A stretch of 64,000 nt of DNA from NCBI RefSeq assembly GCF_023337795.1, contig NZ_JALIRS010000010.1, positions 62,001 to 126,000 on the forward strand, written 5' to 3'. The translations under genes and the position numbers were made by a program. The notes under the pieces were generated by a model. That model had not been told where the DNA came from. It saw nothing but the letters and a program-made list of their open reading frames with translations, and did not search any database. Positions within the stretch are counted from its first letter, which is position 1. The number at the start of each line of letters is the position of its first letter. Below are positions 34,637 to 43,358 of this stretch, piece after piece. This stretch comes from Lysinibacillus sp. BPa_S21 (GTDB lineage Bacteria > Bacillota > Bacilli > Bacillales_A > Planococcaceae).

Positions 34637-36391
34637 ATGATTAAAACACGGGTTGTCTATATTAGTATGGCAATTCTGCTACTCCTCTTTGTTGTTGTAT
34701 TTGCTGTGCTTCCAAACGCAGGCATTGAAACAAAAAATACCGAGTTTTCCTATGAGTCTATTGTGTTTAACGAAAATAAAGTAACAACGGTAGATATTGA
34801 AATAGCCGAGGAAGATTGGGCTGACATGCTAGAAAGTGCAGCAGATAAGGAGTTGAAGCAAGCTAATATCACGGTAAATGGCAAGAGAATAGAGAATGTA
34901 GCTATTCGTACAAAAGGAAGTTCATCACTGAACTCGGTTGTAAATAGCGACTCGGATCGATATAGCTTAAAATTAGATTTCGATTATTACGATGATACAC
35001 AAAGCCTATATGGCCTGAAAAAATTAAATTTAAACAATAATTTCAGTGATACAACATTAATGCGAGAATATATTTCTTATGAGCTCATGGAACAAATGGG
35101 ATTACCTACACCTGCTCATTCATATATGTATGTCACAGTGAATGGTAAGGATCGAGGTTTATTTTTAGGGGTAGAAGCAGTGGATGAAACATTCCTGGCA
35201 AATAACTATGGCTCTAATGATGGATTTTTGTTTAAGCCAGATGGGACAGGCAGTGATTTAAAATATATTAGTGATGATATTGCTGATTATACGGGAATTG
35301 GCTTAAAAACGAACGAAGGCAATGTTGATCAATCAAAATTCATTGACATGATTGAAGCAATCAATAATGGCGGTAATATCGAAAAATATATTGATGTCGA
35401 TGAAATGCTACGTTACTTTGCTATGAATACAGCGCTCGTAAATCTTGATAGTTATCAGGGAACTATGAAACACAATTACTATTTGTATGAGGAAAATGGT
35501 ATGTTTTCGATCATACCATGGGATTTTAATATGTCGTTTGGCGGCTTTGGTGTTGGTGGTAGAATGGGTGGCAACAATGCCGATATAAAAGCACCTAATG
35601 ATGCACTGATAAATGAAAAATCCGAAATGAAGCCTCCGAATAATGGTAACCAGCAACGGCCAAATGCTGACCGGAAACAGGGTGGACTCGATATGGGATT
35701 TGGATTGTCTGGGGATCTGATGGAAGATAGCTCTATTAACTTTAGTGTGACTACACCTGTATCTGGCACAACTTTTGAAGAGCGGCCGCTATTAAACGCC
35801 TTACTTTTAAATGAAGAGTATCGTGCTAAATATGAAGGCTATTTAGAAGAGATAGCGACTAATTTCTTAACAGAAGATAACATACAAAACATTACCAAAA
35901 AATTAGCATTGTTATTAACAACGTATGTGGAAGCAGACCCTACGAAATTCTCTACAACAGAACAGTTTATAGAAGCGGTAGAAGGAGAAAAAAGTCTCCC
36001 TGAATTTGCAAAGCAACGCTCCGAATCTATTTTAAAGCAGCTGTCTGGAGAACTTGTTGTGGAAGCAACAACACAGGGGAATATGGCAATGCCTAATCCA
36101 GACGAAATGGGTGACATGAACATTTCGATGCAAAGACCAGATGACTTTGATCCTTCGCAAGCTCCTCCATTTAATCAAAATGGTGATAAGCAGGGAGAAA
36201 AACCAAATGGTGGTGGCCCAATGCAACGACCTGACCAAAACGGAGGAGCCATGTGGCCTAACCAAGGCGATGAGCAACTAAAGCAAGGAAGTGTTATTGA
36301 TAAAAATACAATTCTTACAGCGGTTGTTTGCTTTGCCTTATTAATAGTTGCACTGCTCTTTGTTTTAAAATTTAACCGAAGAGGTCGTTAA
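34637..36391 (+). CDS. cotH: CotH-family protein kinase, secreted and C-terminally membrane anchored
   Basis: 584-aa protein. N-terminal hydrophobic segment (about 5-26) is a signal or anchor; the CotH kinase domain spans about 50-430 (LKKLNLNNNFSDTTLMREY; GLFLGVEAVDETFLANN; GFLFKPDG; IIPWDFNMSFGG). A Pro/Gly/Asn/Gln-rich low-complexity tail follows, then a C-terminal TM helix (about 560-578) and basic RRGR. CotH of spore coats phosphorylates coat proteins (established for B. subtilis). Here the membrane anchor, PrsA partner and two-component control point to the vegetative envelope. ATG 34637 has GAGGTG eight bases upstream. Confidence 0.88.
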   Translation: MIKTRVVYISMAILLLLFVVVFAVLPNAGIETKNTEFSYESIVFNENKVTTVDIEIAEEDWADMLESAADKELKQANITVNGKRIENVAIRTKGSSSLNSVVNSDSDRYSLKLDFDYYDDTQSLYGLKKLNLNNNFSDTTLMREYISYELMEQMGLPTPAHSYMYVTVNGKDRGLFLGVEAVDETFLANNYGSNDGFLFKPDGTGSDLKYISDDIADYTGIGLKTNEGNVDQSKFIDMIEAINNGGNIEKYIDVDEMLRYFAMNTALVNLDSYQGTMKHNYYLYEENGMFSIIPWDFNMSFGGFGVGGRMGGNNADIKAPNDALINEKSEMKPPNNGNQQRPNADRKQGGLDMGFGLSGDLMEDSSINFSVTTPVSGTTFEERPLLNALLLNEEYRAKYEGYLEEIATNFLTEDNIQNITKKLALLLTTYVEADPTKFSTTEQFIEAVEGEKSLPEFAKQRSESILKQLSGELVVEATTQGNMAMPNPDEMGDMNISMQRPDDFDPSQAPPFNQNGDKQGEKPNGGGPMQRPDQNGGAMWPNQGDEQLKQGSVIDKNTILTAVVCFALLIVALLFVLKFNRRGR

Positions 36392-36397
36392 AAAAAT

Positions 36398-36431
36398 AAC
36401 CATATCCAAAACTTTTGGGTATGGTTTTTCC
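36398..36431 (+). terminator. Terminator of the CotH operon
   Basis: AACCATATCC (36398-36407) pairs with GGGTATGGTT (36417-36426) with one G-U, then TTTC. Confidence 0.8.
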
Positions 36432-36477
36432 TATTTATCGTGCTAAAATTAATCATTCTTTTTTTAGGAGCAATAGT

Positions 36478-37080
36478 ATGAATGAACATCAATTTGATAA
36501 ATATTTACATATTAATACAGTCGGTGATCAATACGGCTTTCCTAAACTAGCTCATTATCATCGTTATGAGCCTACACCGTATATTGGTTTAGAACAATTA
36601 TTCTCAGAGTATGAAATGCCTGATAATCCAGTGTTTATCGATATGGGATGTGGAAAAGGGAGAGTCCCTATTTATGTACATCATAAATTTCATATTCCGA
36701 CAATTGGGGTAGAAATGGATGCAGGTTTTTATGGAGAGGCTGAGAATAATAAAAGGAGCTATCTTCAAAAGAAGAGTGCGCAAGTGCCGATTTCCTTTAT
36801 TCATTCAATAGCGGAGGACTATGCTATTCAGCCGAGCGACACGGTTTTCTTTTTTTTCAATCCGTTTTCAATTCATATTTTCCGTACAGTCATTCATAAT
36901 ATATGGAAATATTATGAACAGCATATGCGTGAAATTCATATTATTTTATATTACCCACCGTATGATTATTTACAATTTTTACTTCATGGGACACCGTTTG
37001 AATTAATCCATGAGGTTCATCTTAAAAATGAAACAAATATTAACGAACGCCTTTGTGTGTTTGCATTGAAAAAAGCTTAG
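36478..37080 (+). CDS. Class I SAM-dependent methyltransferase of unknown substrate
   Basis: 200-aa Rossmann-fold methyltransferase. SAM motif I is FIDMGCGKGRVPIYV (about 54-68), acidic motif II GVEMDAGFYGEA, and the motif IV region FFFFNPFS (about 122-129, NPF in place of NPPY). The latter resembles small-molecule or protein methyltransferases of the DUF family found in Bacillales. ATG 36478 with TAGGAG upstream; the AT-rich DNA before it includes the preceding terminator, so it is separately transcribed. Confidence 0.8.
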   Translation: MNEHQFDKYLHINTVGDQYGFPKLAHYHRYEPTPYIGLEQLFSEYEMPDNPVFIDMGCGKGRVPIYVHHKFHIPTIGVEMDAGFYGEAENNKRSYLQKKSAQVPISFIHSIAEDYAIQPSDTVFFFFNPFSIHIFRTVIHNIWKYYEQHMREIHIILYYPPYDYLQFLLHGTPFELIHEVHLKNETNINERLCVFALKKA

Positions 37081-37113
37081 AGCTGTGGAAATAATTCAGC
37101 TCTAAGTTTTTTT
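37076..37113 (+). terminator. Terminator of the methyltransferase gene
   Basis: CTTAGAGCTG (37076-37085, overlapping the stop codon) and CAGCTCTAAG (37097-37106) form a perfect 10-bp stem followed by T7. Confidence 0.92.
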
Positions 37114-37548
37114 AATAAAATGTAGCAGCAAAGAAAAAACTTACTATAGATTATTTCTTTTTATGGTTTTATTTTCTAGGAAATAAATAATTATTAGCAA
37201 TTCCAATTGAATACTTCCTGACAACGTTGTTGCCTTATATCTTAAATCTTGCAATCTTAAAAGGTCTTTTTTAAAGAGTTTTTAGCGTAAAAATAATAGT
37301 TTTAATAGTAATATCTATTGACAATTAATAGAAAATTCTTAAATTACTAATTATACTGAAAAATCACTCTAGACTAAATATAAAGAATGTTTTACAATGT
37401 AAAAGGCTTAGACGAATAATATGTTGATTCACGTATAGATAGTTATAAATTGTAATTTTGGCTATTTTTGTTATTGAGGAAATGCTATGAATTGTTTATA
37501 ATTATCAGAAATATCTAACATTTGAAAAAACTTAGGGGGAATAAAATT
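37114..37548. other. Long AT-rich leader region upstream of the liv receptor gene
   Basis: About 435 bp without a frame. It must contain the liv promoter; several TTGACA/TATACT-like words exist (for example TTGACA at 37319 with ATTACT/ATTATA downstream). No riboswitch or T-box core motif was found. A CodY-like box lies at its 3' end. Confidence 0.4.
37500..37514 (+). promoter_or_regulatory. CodY-like box upstream of the liv receptor gene
   Basis: AATTATCAGAAATAT matches the CodY consensus AATTTTCWGAAAATT at 12 of 15 positions. Branched-chain amino-acid importers are classical CodY targets, which makes it plausible. Confidence 0.5.
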
Positions 37549-38772
37549 ATGAGAGAGAACAAAAAGCTTAAAAAGTTTGGCTCACTTTTAGTGGCATCTT
37601 CACTACTTGCAGGCGTTCTTGCTGGTTGTGGTAACGGAGATAGTTCAAGTTCAGGGGGAGGATCATCATCAGGCGGTGGCGGTTCTTCTGACGGTGATAC
37701 GATTAAAATCGGTGCAAACTTAGAGCTTTCAGGTGGCGTAGCTTCCTATGGTTCTTCGATTGCTCTAGGAGCAGAACTTGCAAAGAAAGAAATTAATGAT
37801 AAAGGCGGAATTAACGGAAAAAAAATTGAACTGATTAAAGTAGATAACAAGTCTGAAAACTCAGAGTCTACTGCAGCAGCTATTAAACTAATAACACAGG
37901 ATAAGGTAGTAGCAATGCTAGCTCCTGCAACTTCTGGTAATACAGTTGCAACAGTGCAAATTGCTAACGACAAAAAAATTCCAATCGTTACTGGATCAGG
38001 GACAGCCCCAAATATTACAGTAAATGATGATGGTAGCGTTAATGACTATGCATTCCGTACTTGTTTCATCGATCCATTCCAAGGGATTGTGGCTGCAAAC
38101 TTCGCTTCTAATGAATTGAAGGCAAAAAATGTAGCTATTTTTGCGGACAACGCATCTGATTATGCAAAAGGTTTAGCGAAATCATTTAAAGAAACCATTA
38201 CAAAAAACGGCGGGAAAGTTGTAAAGGAAGAAGCGTATGTAGCGAAGGATACTGATTTCCGTACGCAATTAACAACTATTAAAGCAGAAAAGCCCGACTT
38301 CATTTTTATCCCGGGATACTATGAAGAGGTTGGTTTAATTGTAAAACAAGCGCGTGATATGGGTATTGATGTTCCACTGATGGGAGCTGACGGTTGGGAT
38401 TCACCGACATTAGTAGAGCTAGCTGGTAAGAAAGCGCTGAATAACACGTACATTACAAACCACTACTCTGCGGAAGACCCAGATCAAAAAATTCAAGACT
38501 TCGTAAAGGCGTTTAAAGCAGCGAACGACGATAAAGCACCAGATGCTTTCAATGCACTCGGCTATGACACAATTTACTACATCGCTGATGCTATTGAGCG
38601 TGCAGGCTCTACGGATGGGGAAGCTATTAAAGATGCATTAGCTGACACGAAAGATCTTTCTTTAGTAACAGGTACTTTTACAGTTGACAAAAATCATAAC
38701 CCAATTAAAACAGCAACAGTTCTTGAATTTAAAGACGGTAAACAAGTGTTCAACTCTAAAGTTAATCCTTAA
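37549..38772 (+). CDS. Branched-chain amino-acid ABC transporter substrate-binding lipoprotein
   Basis: 407-aa Leu/Ile/Val-type receptor. Lipoprotein signal peptide with lipobox LAGVLAGC, a Ser/Gly-rich linker, then a periplasmic-binding-protein type I fold (IKIGANLELSGGVASYG; VAMLAPATSGNTVATV; GYDTIYYIADAI). It delivers branched-chain amino acids to LivHMGF encoded next. ATG 37549 has AGGGGG nine bases upstream; an in-frame TTG at 37522 lacks a ribosome site. A weak terminator behind it allows partial readthrough into the permease genes. Confidence 0.94.
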   Translation: MRENKKLKKFGSLLVASSLLAGVLAGCGNGDSSSSGGGSSSGGGGSSDGDTIKIGANLELSGGVASYGSSIALGAELAKKEINDKGGINGKKIELIKVDNKSENSESTAAAIKLITQDKVVAMLAPATSGNTVATVQIANDKKIPIVTGSGTAPNITVNDDGSVNDYAFRTCFIDPFQGIVAANFASNELKAKNVAIFADNASDYAKGLAKSFKETITKNGGKVVKEEAYVAKDTDFRTQLTTIKAEKPDFIFIPGYYEEVGLIVKQARDMGIDVPLMGADGWDSPTLVELAGKKALNNTYITNHYSAEDPDQKIQDFVKAFKAANDDKAPDAFNALGYDTIYYIADAIERAGSTDGEAIKDALADTKDLSLVTGTFTVDKNHNPIKTATVLEFKDGKQVFNSKVNP

Positions 38773-38784
38773 TGTTTTCTAGGC

Positions 38785-38817
38785 AAGGGGAGGCGGGTAA
38801 ACACGCCTTCCCTTTTA
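38785..38817 (+). terminator. Hairpin after the liv receptor gene
   Basis: AAGGGGAGGCG (38785-38795) and CGCCTTCCCTT (38804-38814) pair with one G-U; tail TTATG is weak, so it probably only reduces downstream transcription. Confidence 0.6.
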
Positions 38818-39012
38818 TGTGTAAAGACCCCCACAATTCAAAATCCGGAAGCATTGTTTATCTGTAGCGACAGCTACAATTACGCCAAGGCGAAATCGAT
38901 AGAACATGGAAAAAATTTTTAAGAGGACACAATTTACGCTATTTTCAATAATAACATATAGAAGTAAGTTATATTTTTGCATTTTTCAAAAAATAAAAAG
39001 GGGTGAACGCTC

Positions 39013-39888
39013 ATGGAATGGATACAGCAGCTTGTGAATGGTATTTCACTAGGTAGTATCTACGCATTAATAGCGCTAGGGTATACGATGGTATATGGGA
39101 TTATTAAGCTGATTAACTTTGCCCACGGCGATGTCTTCATGATTGGGTCATTTATTGGCTTTTATGCAATTGCTAAATGGGAGCTTGGCTTCTTTCCGGC
39201 ACTGTTATTGGCGATGGCGGTCTGTGCAATCTTTGGTGTTTTAATTGAACGTATTGCGTATAAGCGTTTGCGAAATGCCACACGTATTGCAGCTTTAATT
39301 ACGGCAATCGGTGTATCACTTTTAATCGAATATACGACTATTTTCTTCAGAGGTGCGCAACCGGCAGCATATCCTGAAGTCATTACAAATAAATCATTTG
39401 ATGTTTTTGGCGTTCAAATCAGTAGTACATCCATATTAATTTTATCTGTCACAATTGTACTGATGATTCTTTTACAATTCATCGTACATAAAACGAAAAT
39501 CGGTAAGGCCATGCGAGCGGTTTCTCATGATGCAGATGCAGCTCGTTTAATGGGTATTAATGTAGATAATACAATTTCTGCAACATTCGCAATTGGTTCA
39601 GCTTTAGCGGGTGCAGCGGGTGTAATCTTCGGCGTATATTACACAAAGATCGATCCATTAATGGGGGTTATTCCAGGGGTTAAAGCATTTATCGCGGCAG
39701 TACTTGGTGGTATTGGTATTATTCCTGGTGCCATGGTTGGCGGTATGTTGCTTGGTGTTGTGGAATCATTTGTAAGTGCACTTGGTTTCTCTTTATGGCG
39801 CGATGCAGCGGCATTCGTTATTTTAATTTTAATTTTAATCTTCAGACCATCGGGTATCTTTGGTAAAAACGCCCGAGAGAAAGTGTAG
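39013..39888 (+). CDS. livH: Branched-chain amino-acid ABC transporter permease LivH
   Basis: 291-aa inner-membrane permease with about eight TM helices. The BPD_transp_2 family opening NGISLGSIYALIALGYTMVYGIIKLINFAHGD (about 9-40) and the conserved loop AVSHDADAARLMGINVDNTI (about 170-189, EAA equivalent) are present. Pairs with LivM to form the channel. It starts the permease-ATPase part of the liv cluster after 240 bp containing two short stem-loops (CTGTAGC-GACA-GCTAC and GCC-AA-GGC) of unknown role. AAGGGGTG precedes the ATG. Confidence 0.95.
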   Translation: MEWIQQLVNGISLGSIYALIALGYTMVYGIIKLINFAHGDVFMIGSFIGFYAIAKWELGFFPALLLAMAVCAIFGVLIERIAYKRLRNATRIAALITAIGVSLLIEYTTIFFRGAQPAAYPEVITNKSFDVFGVQISSTSILILSVTIVLMILLQFIVHKTKIGKAMRAVSHDADAARLMGINVDNTISATFAIGSALAGAAGVIFGVYYTKIDPLMGVIPGVKAFIAAVLGGIGIIPGAMVGGMLLGVVESFVSALGFSLWRDAAAFVILILILIFRPSGIFGKNAREKV

Positions 39889-39901
39889 GTGAGCGGTAAT
39901 T

Positions 39902-40837
39902 ATGAAAAAGTCTAAAGTTTTCTGGGGCTATGCCGTATTAGCGCTAGTCATCTATGCAGTTGTGCAGGTGCTTATTTCAACGAACGTGCTCGATATTTAC
40001 TATCAAAATATGTTGATCACAATGTGTATTAACATTATGCTTGCGGTTAGTTTGCACATTGTCATTGGTATTACGGGTCAATTCTCGATTGGGCATGCAG
40101 GCTTCCTAGCAGTAGGGGCATATATTTCCGCCATTATTACAACTAAATTAATGCTTCCGTTCCCATTAGCAATTTTCTTAGGAGCACTGGCAGCTGCAAT
40201 AGCAGGTTTAATCGTAGGCATTCCGACATTACGTTTAAAGGGTGACTACTTAGCAATTGCAACGCTTGGTTTTGCGGAAATTATCCGTATTATCTTTTTA
40301 AATACCGACTATGTTGGTGGAGCAGCAGGGATGCAGGTTCTATATTTATCAAACTGGACTTATGCATTCGTGGGTGTTGTTCTAACAATTCTAGTCATCT
40401 CAAACTTTACGAATTCTCGTCATGGACGTGCATGTATTTCGATTCGTGAGGACGAAATTGCAGCAGATGCAATGGGTATTAATACAACCTACTATAAAGT
40501 TGTCGCTTTCGCGATTGGTTCCTTCTTTGCCGGTCTTGCAGGGGCCATCTTTGCACATAACTTTTACATTATTCAACCGACGACTTTTGGTTTCTTAAAA
40601 TCATTTGACATTTTAATCTATGTAGTTCTTGGTGGCTTAGGGAGTCTTTCAGGATCGGTCCTAGCTGCGATTTTTTTAACAATAGTTTCAGCATATCTAG
40701 CAAACTTCCCAGAAACACGTATGATTATTTACAGTTTAGTATTAATAGTCGTAATGTTGTACCGACCAACAGGGTTGATGGGAACAAAAGAAGTTACGGA
40801 TTTATTTAAGTTTGGTAAAAAAGGAGGTACAAAATAA
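39902..40837 (+). CDS. livM: Branched-chain amino-acid ABC transporter permease LivM
   Basis: 311-aa partner permease, about nine TM helices. Hallmarks are VSLHIVIGITGQFSIGHAGFLAVGAY (about 50-75) and SIREDEIAADAMGINTTYYK (about 180-199). The stop codon overlaps the LivG start by one base, so translation is coupled. The ribosome site before its ATG (GTGAGCGG) is weak, suggesting coupling to livH. Its sequence carries the family-typical GLGSLSGSVLAAIFL stretch. Confidence 0.95.
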   Translation: MKKSKVFWGYAVLALVIYAVVQVLISTNVLDIYYQNMLITMCINIMLAVSLHIVIGITGQFSIGHAGFLAVGAYISAIITTKLMLPFPLAIFLGALAAAIAGLIVGIPTLRLKGDYLAIATLGFAEIIRIIFLNTDYVGGAAGMQVLYLSNWTYAFVGVVLTILVISNFTNSRHGRACISIREDEIAADAMGINTTYYKVVAFAIGSFFAGLAGAIFAHNFYIIQPTTFGFLKSFDILIYVVLGGLGSLSGSVLAAIFLTIVSAYLANFPETRMIIYSLVLIVVMLYRPTGLMGTKEVTDLFKFGKKGGTK

Positions 40838-41616
40838 TGACTGGAAACCTTCTTATCAATGTTGAAAACATGGGCATACAATTCGGTGGTTTAAAGGCGG
40901 TACAGGGCGTTAATATGTACCTAAATCAAGGAGAGCTAATAGGTCTTATTGGGCCAAATGGTGCTGGTAAAACAACGAGCTTTAACATGCTTACCGGGGT
41001 GTATAAGCCAACTGAAGGCACGATTACATTTGACGGTATAAAGTTGAACGGGCTCGCGCCATATCAAGTAACACAAAAAGGCATTAGCCGTACGTTTCAA
41101 AATATTCGTCTATTTAAAGAGTTATCCGTTCTAGATAATGTTAAGGTAGCAAACCATTCGCTTGCAAAGCATTCCATGTGGTCTTCCATTTTCCGCTTGC
41201 CGAATCATTTTAAAGGTGAGGCAGAAATGGAGCATCAATCTATTGAGTTTCTAAAAATCTTTGGCTTAGATGTTTATAAGGATGAGCTTGCGAAAAATTT
41301 ACCTTATGGGATGCAGCGCCGATTAGAAATTGCTCGTGCCCTAGCTGCGAAACCTAAGTTACTTCTATTGGATGAACCAGCGGCGGGAATGAACCCACAG
41401 GAAACGCACGATTTAATGGAATTAATAGCATTTATTCGTAAAGAATTTGGCCTAACAATTCTTCTAATTGAGCATGATATGAGCTTAGTTATGGGGATAT
41501 GTGAACGTATATATGTGCTTGATCACGGTCAATTAATCGCTGAGGGGACACCAGAAGAAATTCGCAACAATCCAAAGGTAATCGAGGCTTACCTTGGTGA
41601 GGAGGTTATCAGCTAA
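40837..41616 (+). CDS. livG: Branched-chain amino-acid ABC transporter ATP-binding protein LivG
   Basis: 259-aa cytosolic ATPase. Walker A GPNGAGKTT, signature YGMQRRLEIARAL (the LivG-type variant of LSGGQ), Walker B LLLLDEPAAGMNPQE and switch His in LLIEHDM are present. It couples ATP hydrolysis to LivH/LivM. Start and stop both overlap the neighbours by one base (ATGA-type junctions). AAGGAGG lies eight bases before the ATG. The C-terminal extension EVIRNNPKVIEAYLGEE is typical. Confidence 0.95.
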   Translation: MTGNLLINVENMGIQFGGLKAVQGVNMYLNQGELIGLIGPNGAGKTTSFNMLTGVYKPTEGTITFDGIKLNGLAPYQVTQKGISRTFQNIRLFKELSVLDNVKVANHSLAKHSMWSSIFRLPNHFKGEAEMEHQSIEFLKIFGLDVYKDELAKNLPYGMQRRLEIARALAAKPKLLLLDEPAAGMNPQETHDLMELIAFIRKEFGLTILLIEHDMSLVMGICERIYVLDHGQLIAEGTPEEIRNNPKVIEAYLGEEVIS

Positions 41617-42323
41617 TGCTAAAAGTACAAAATATAGATGTATTCTACGGTAATATTCAAGCATTAAAGAGCCTTTCTTTAGAAGTAAATGAGGGTGAAA
41701 TTGTCACGCTAATTGGCGCCAATGGGGCTGGTAAAAGTACTTTATTAAAAACATTGTCAGGTTTATTAAAACCAAAAGGTGGCATCATTGAATATGAAGG
41801 CTTCTCTATCGCAGGGAAGGCTGCACAGACAATTGTAAAATCGGGCATTTCACATGTTCCAGAGGGGCGTCGTGTTTTTGCCAATATGTCTGTTGAAGAA
41901 AACCTAGAGCTTGGAGCCTATCTTCGTAACGATAAAGCGGGCATTAAAAAAGATTTAGATCATGTGTATGAATTATTCCCACGTCTTTTGGAGCGTCGGA
42001 AACAGCAATCAGGTACATTATCTGGTGGTGAACAACAGATGCTAGCGATGGGGCGAGCATTAATGGCAAAACCGAAATTGTTATTAATGGATGAACCGTC
42101 AATGGGACTTGCACCACTCATGGTAAAAAATATTTTTAATATTATTGAGCAAGTCAACAAAGAGGGTACAACCGTATTGCTTGTTGAGCAAAATGCGAAT
42201 ATGGCCTTATCAGTAGCAAATCGTGCTTACGTACTTGAAACGGGTCGTATAGTATTATCAGGTACAGCCAAAGAGCTTCAAGAGAGCGAACAAGTAAAGG
42301 CTGCTTATTTAGGTGGTTTATAG
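41616..42323 (+). CDS. livF: Branched-chain amino-acid ABC transporter ATP-binding protein LivF
   Basis: 235-aa second ATPase of the importer. Walker A GANGAGKST, signature LSGGEQQMLAMGRAL, Walker B LLLMDEPSMGLAP and VLLVEQNANMAL switch region are intact. LivF forms a heterodimer with LivG. It is the last gene of the liv operon, closed by a hairpin terminator and followed by a degenerate repeat array. Its start overlaps livG by one base. Confidence 0.95.
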   Translation: MLKVQNIDVFYGNIQALKSLSLEVNEGEIVTLIGANGAGKSTLLKTLSGLLKPKGGIIEYEGFSIAGKAAQTIVKSGISHVPEGRRVFANMSVEENLELGAYLRNDKAGIKKDLDHVYELFPRLLERRKQQSGTLSGGEQQMLAMGRALMAKPKLLLMDEPSMGLAPLMVKNIFNIIEQVNKEGTTVLLVEQNANMALSVANRAYVLETGRIVLSGTAKELQESEQVKAAYLGGL

Positions 42324-42331
42324 AGGGAGAA

Positions 42332-42360
42332 GGCGTCTCGATGTTGAGGCGTCTTTTTTT
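42332..42360 (+). terminator. Terminator of the liv operon
   Basis: GGCGTCTC (42332-42339) pairs with GAGGCGTC (42346-42353) including two G-U pairs, then T7. Confidence 0.85.
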
Positions 42361-42370
42361 GTGAGAGAAA

Positions 42371-42632
42371 GGAGTGAGCAGACGGATAGAAAGACTAGAG
42401 CGACGGAAAGAACAGTCAAGGTGACGGAAAGAAAGGGCTAAACGACGGATGGAATGATCAAAGTGAAGGAAAGAAGTCAAAGCGACGGATAGAAAGACTA
42501 GAGCGACGGAAAGGACAGTCAAGGCGACGGATAGAATGATCGAAGTGACGGAAAGAAGTCAAAGCAAAGGAAAGAAAGACTAAAGCAACAGAAAGAACGG
42601 CCAAAACGAAGCAGAATAATCAGATCGACGAA
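42371..42632. repeat. Degenerate ~20-bp tandem repeat array with higher-order structure
   Basis: About a dozen units of the form GCGACGGA(T/A)AGAA followed by 7-9 variable bases (AGACTAGA, CAGTCAAG, TGATCAAA, GTCAAA). Blocks repeat in the same order: the series starting GACGGATAGAAAGACTAGAG at 42381 recurs at 42484, the second block lacking one unit. The right end decays into ACGAAGCAGAATAATC. It fills the gap between livF and the cupin gene and is not coding. Confidence 0.88.
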
Positions 42633-42690
42633 ATTATAGTAGCATTCGTCTTTTATTATTTGGTAATGTGGACGAAAGGAGTGAAGTTTT

Positions 42691-43185
42691 ATGAAGTATT
42701 CAGCACAATATTTTATTGAGAAATTAAACTTGGCAGAGCATCCAGAGGGCGGGTATTATATATCCTCGTTTCGAGCAGCTGAGGATATAGCTGTCAGGGA
42801 TGTACAGAGACCTGTTTATACGAGTATTTATTTCTTATTACGTTCACAGGATATATCTCATTTGCATCGTTTGAAATCGGACGAGCTTTGGTATTATCAT
42901 GCAGGCAGTCCGCTAACAGTTCATATGATTTTCCCTGATGGTACATATGAGGCGAGGAAGCTTGGATTAAATATTGAGGCAGGAGAAGTACCTCAAATAG
43001 CAGTCCCGAAAAATACTATATTTGGCTCATCTGTGGAGGATGAAGAAACATTTAGTTTAGTAGGCTGTATGGTTGCCCCAGGTTTTGATTTTGAAGACTT
43101 CGAATTATTTACACAAGATGAGCTTTTAGCTGACTATCCACAGCACGAGGAAGTTATTCGGAAAATGGCTTATAAGAAGATTTAA
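42691..43185 (+). CDS. DUF985 cupin-domain protein
   Basis: 164-aa cytosolic single-domain cupin. LNLAEHPEGGYYISSFR (about 12-28) and the metal or substrate pocket residues in SHLHRLKSDELWYYHAG (about 55-71) mark the DUF985 (YML079w-like) family. Structures of the family show a cupin barrel without a proven activity. AAAGGAG lies nine bases before the ATG. Nothing in the surroundings suggests a pathway. Confidence 0.88.
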   Translation: MKYSAQYFIEKLNLAEHPEGGYYISSFRAAEDIAVRDVQRPVYTSIYFLLRSQDISHLHRLKSDELWYYHAGSPLTVHMIFPDGTYEARKLGLNIEAGEVPQIAVPKNTIFGSSVEDEETFSLVGCMVAPGFDFEDFELFTQDELLADYPQHEEVIRKMAYKKI

Positions 43186-43238
43186 TAGAAGAAAAGTAGT
43201 TGCCTTATAAAGGTGATATTTATTAATTGGAATGATGG

Positions 43239-43283
43239 TGATTTCTGTTTCAGCTACTTAGCGCTCAGTCGCAACAGAAATCA
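43239..43283 (-). mobile_element. Short hairpin relic of the dispersed inverted-repeat family (copy C)
   Basis: TGATTTCTGTT (43239-43249) and AACAGAAATCA (43273-43283) form an 11-bp perfect stem. Read on the minus strand the segment is TTGATTTCTGTTGCGACTGAGCGCT, which matches the left end of copies A and B (TTGATTTCCGTTCCGACTGGGCGCT) at 22 of 25 positions. Confidence 0.65.
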
Positions 43284-43320
43284 ATTCCTCGTTTTGCTTA
43301 GGGGCTATACTTTATTTACA

Positions 43321-43357
43321 AGAGCCGTCTCGACTAATTTTGAGACGGCTCTTTTTA
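43321..43357 (+). terminator. Strong terminator behind the cupin gene
   Basis: AGAGCCGTCTC (43321-43331) and GAGACGGCTCT (43342-43352) form a perfect 11-bp stem followed by TTTTATTT. It may also serve the convergent 43359 gene. Confidence 0.9.
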
Positions 43358-43358
43358 T

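Noticed and set aside
38820..39012. Riboswitch between the liv receptor and livH
   Set aside because: Only two short stem-loops; no T-box, SAM, lysine or other known core motif could be recognised.
42154..42522. 122-codon minus-strand frame over the livF end and repeat array
   Set aside because: Runs through the livF coding region and the degenerate repeat; no ribosome site and composition is that of the repeat.
42371..42632. CRISPR array
   Set aside because: Units are direct tandem with short, non-unique spacers and degenerate cores, no cas genes, and repeats are too short.
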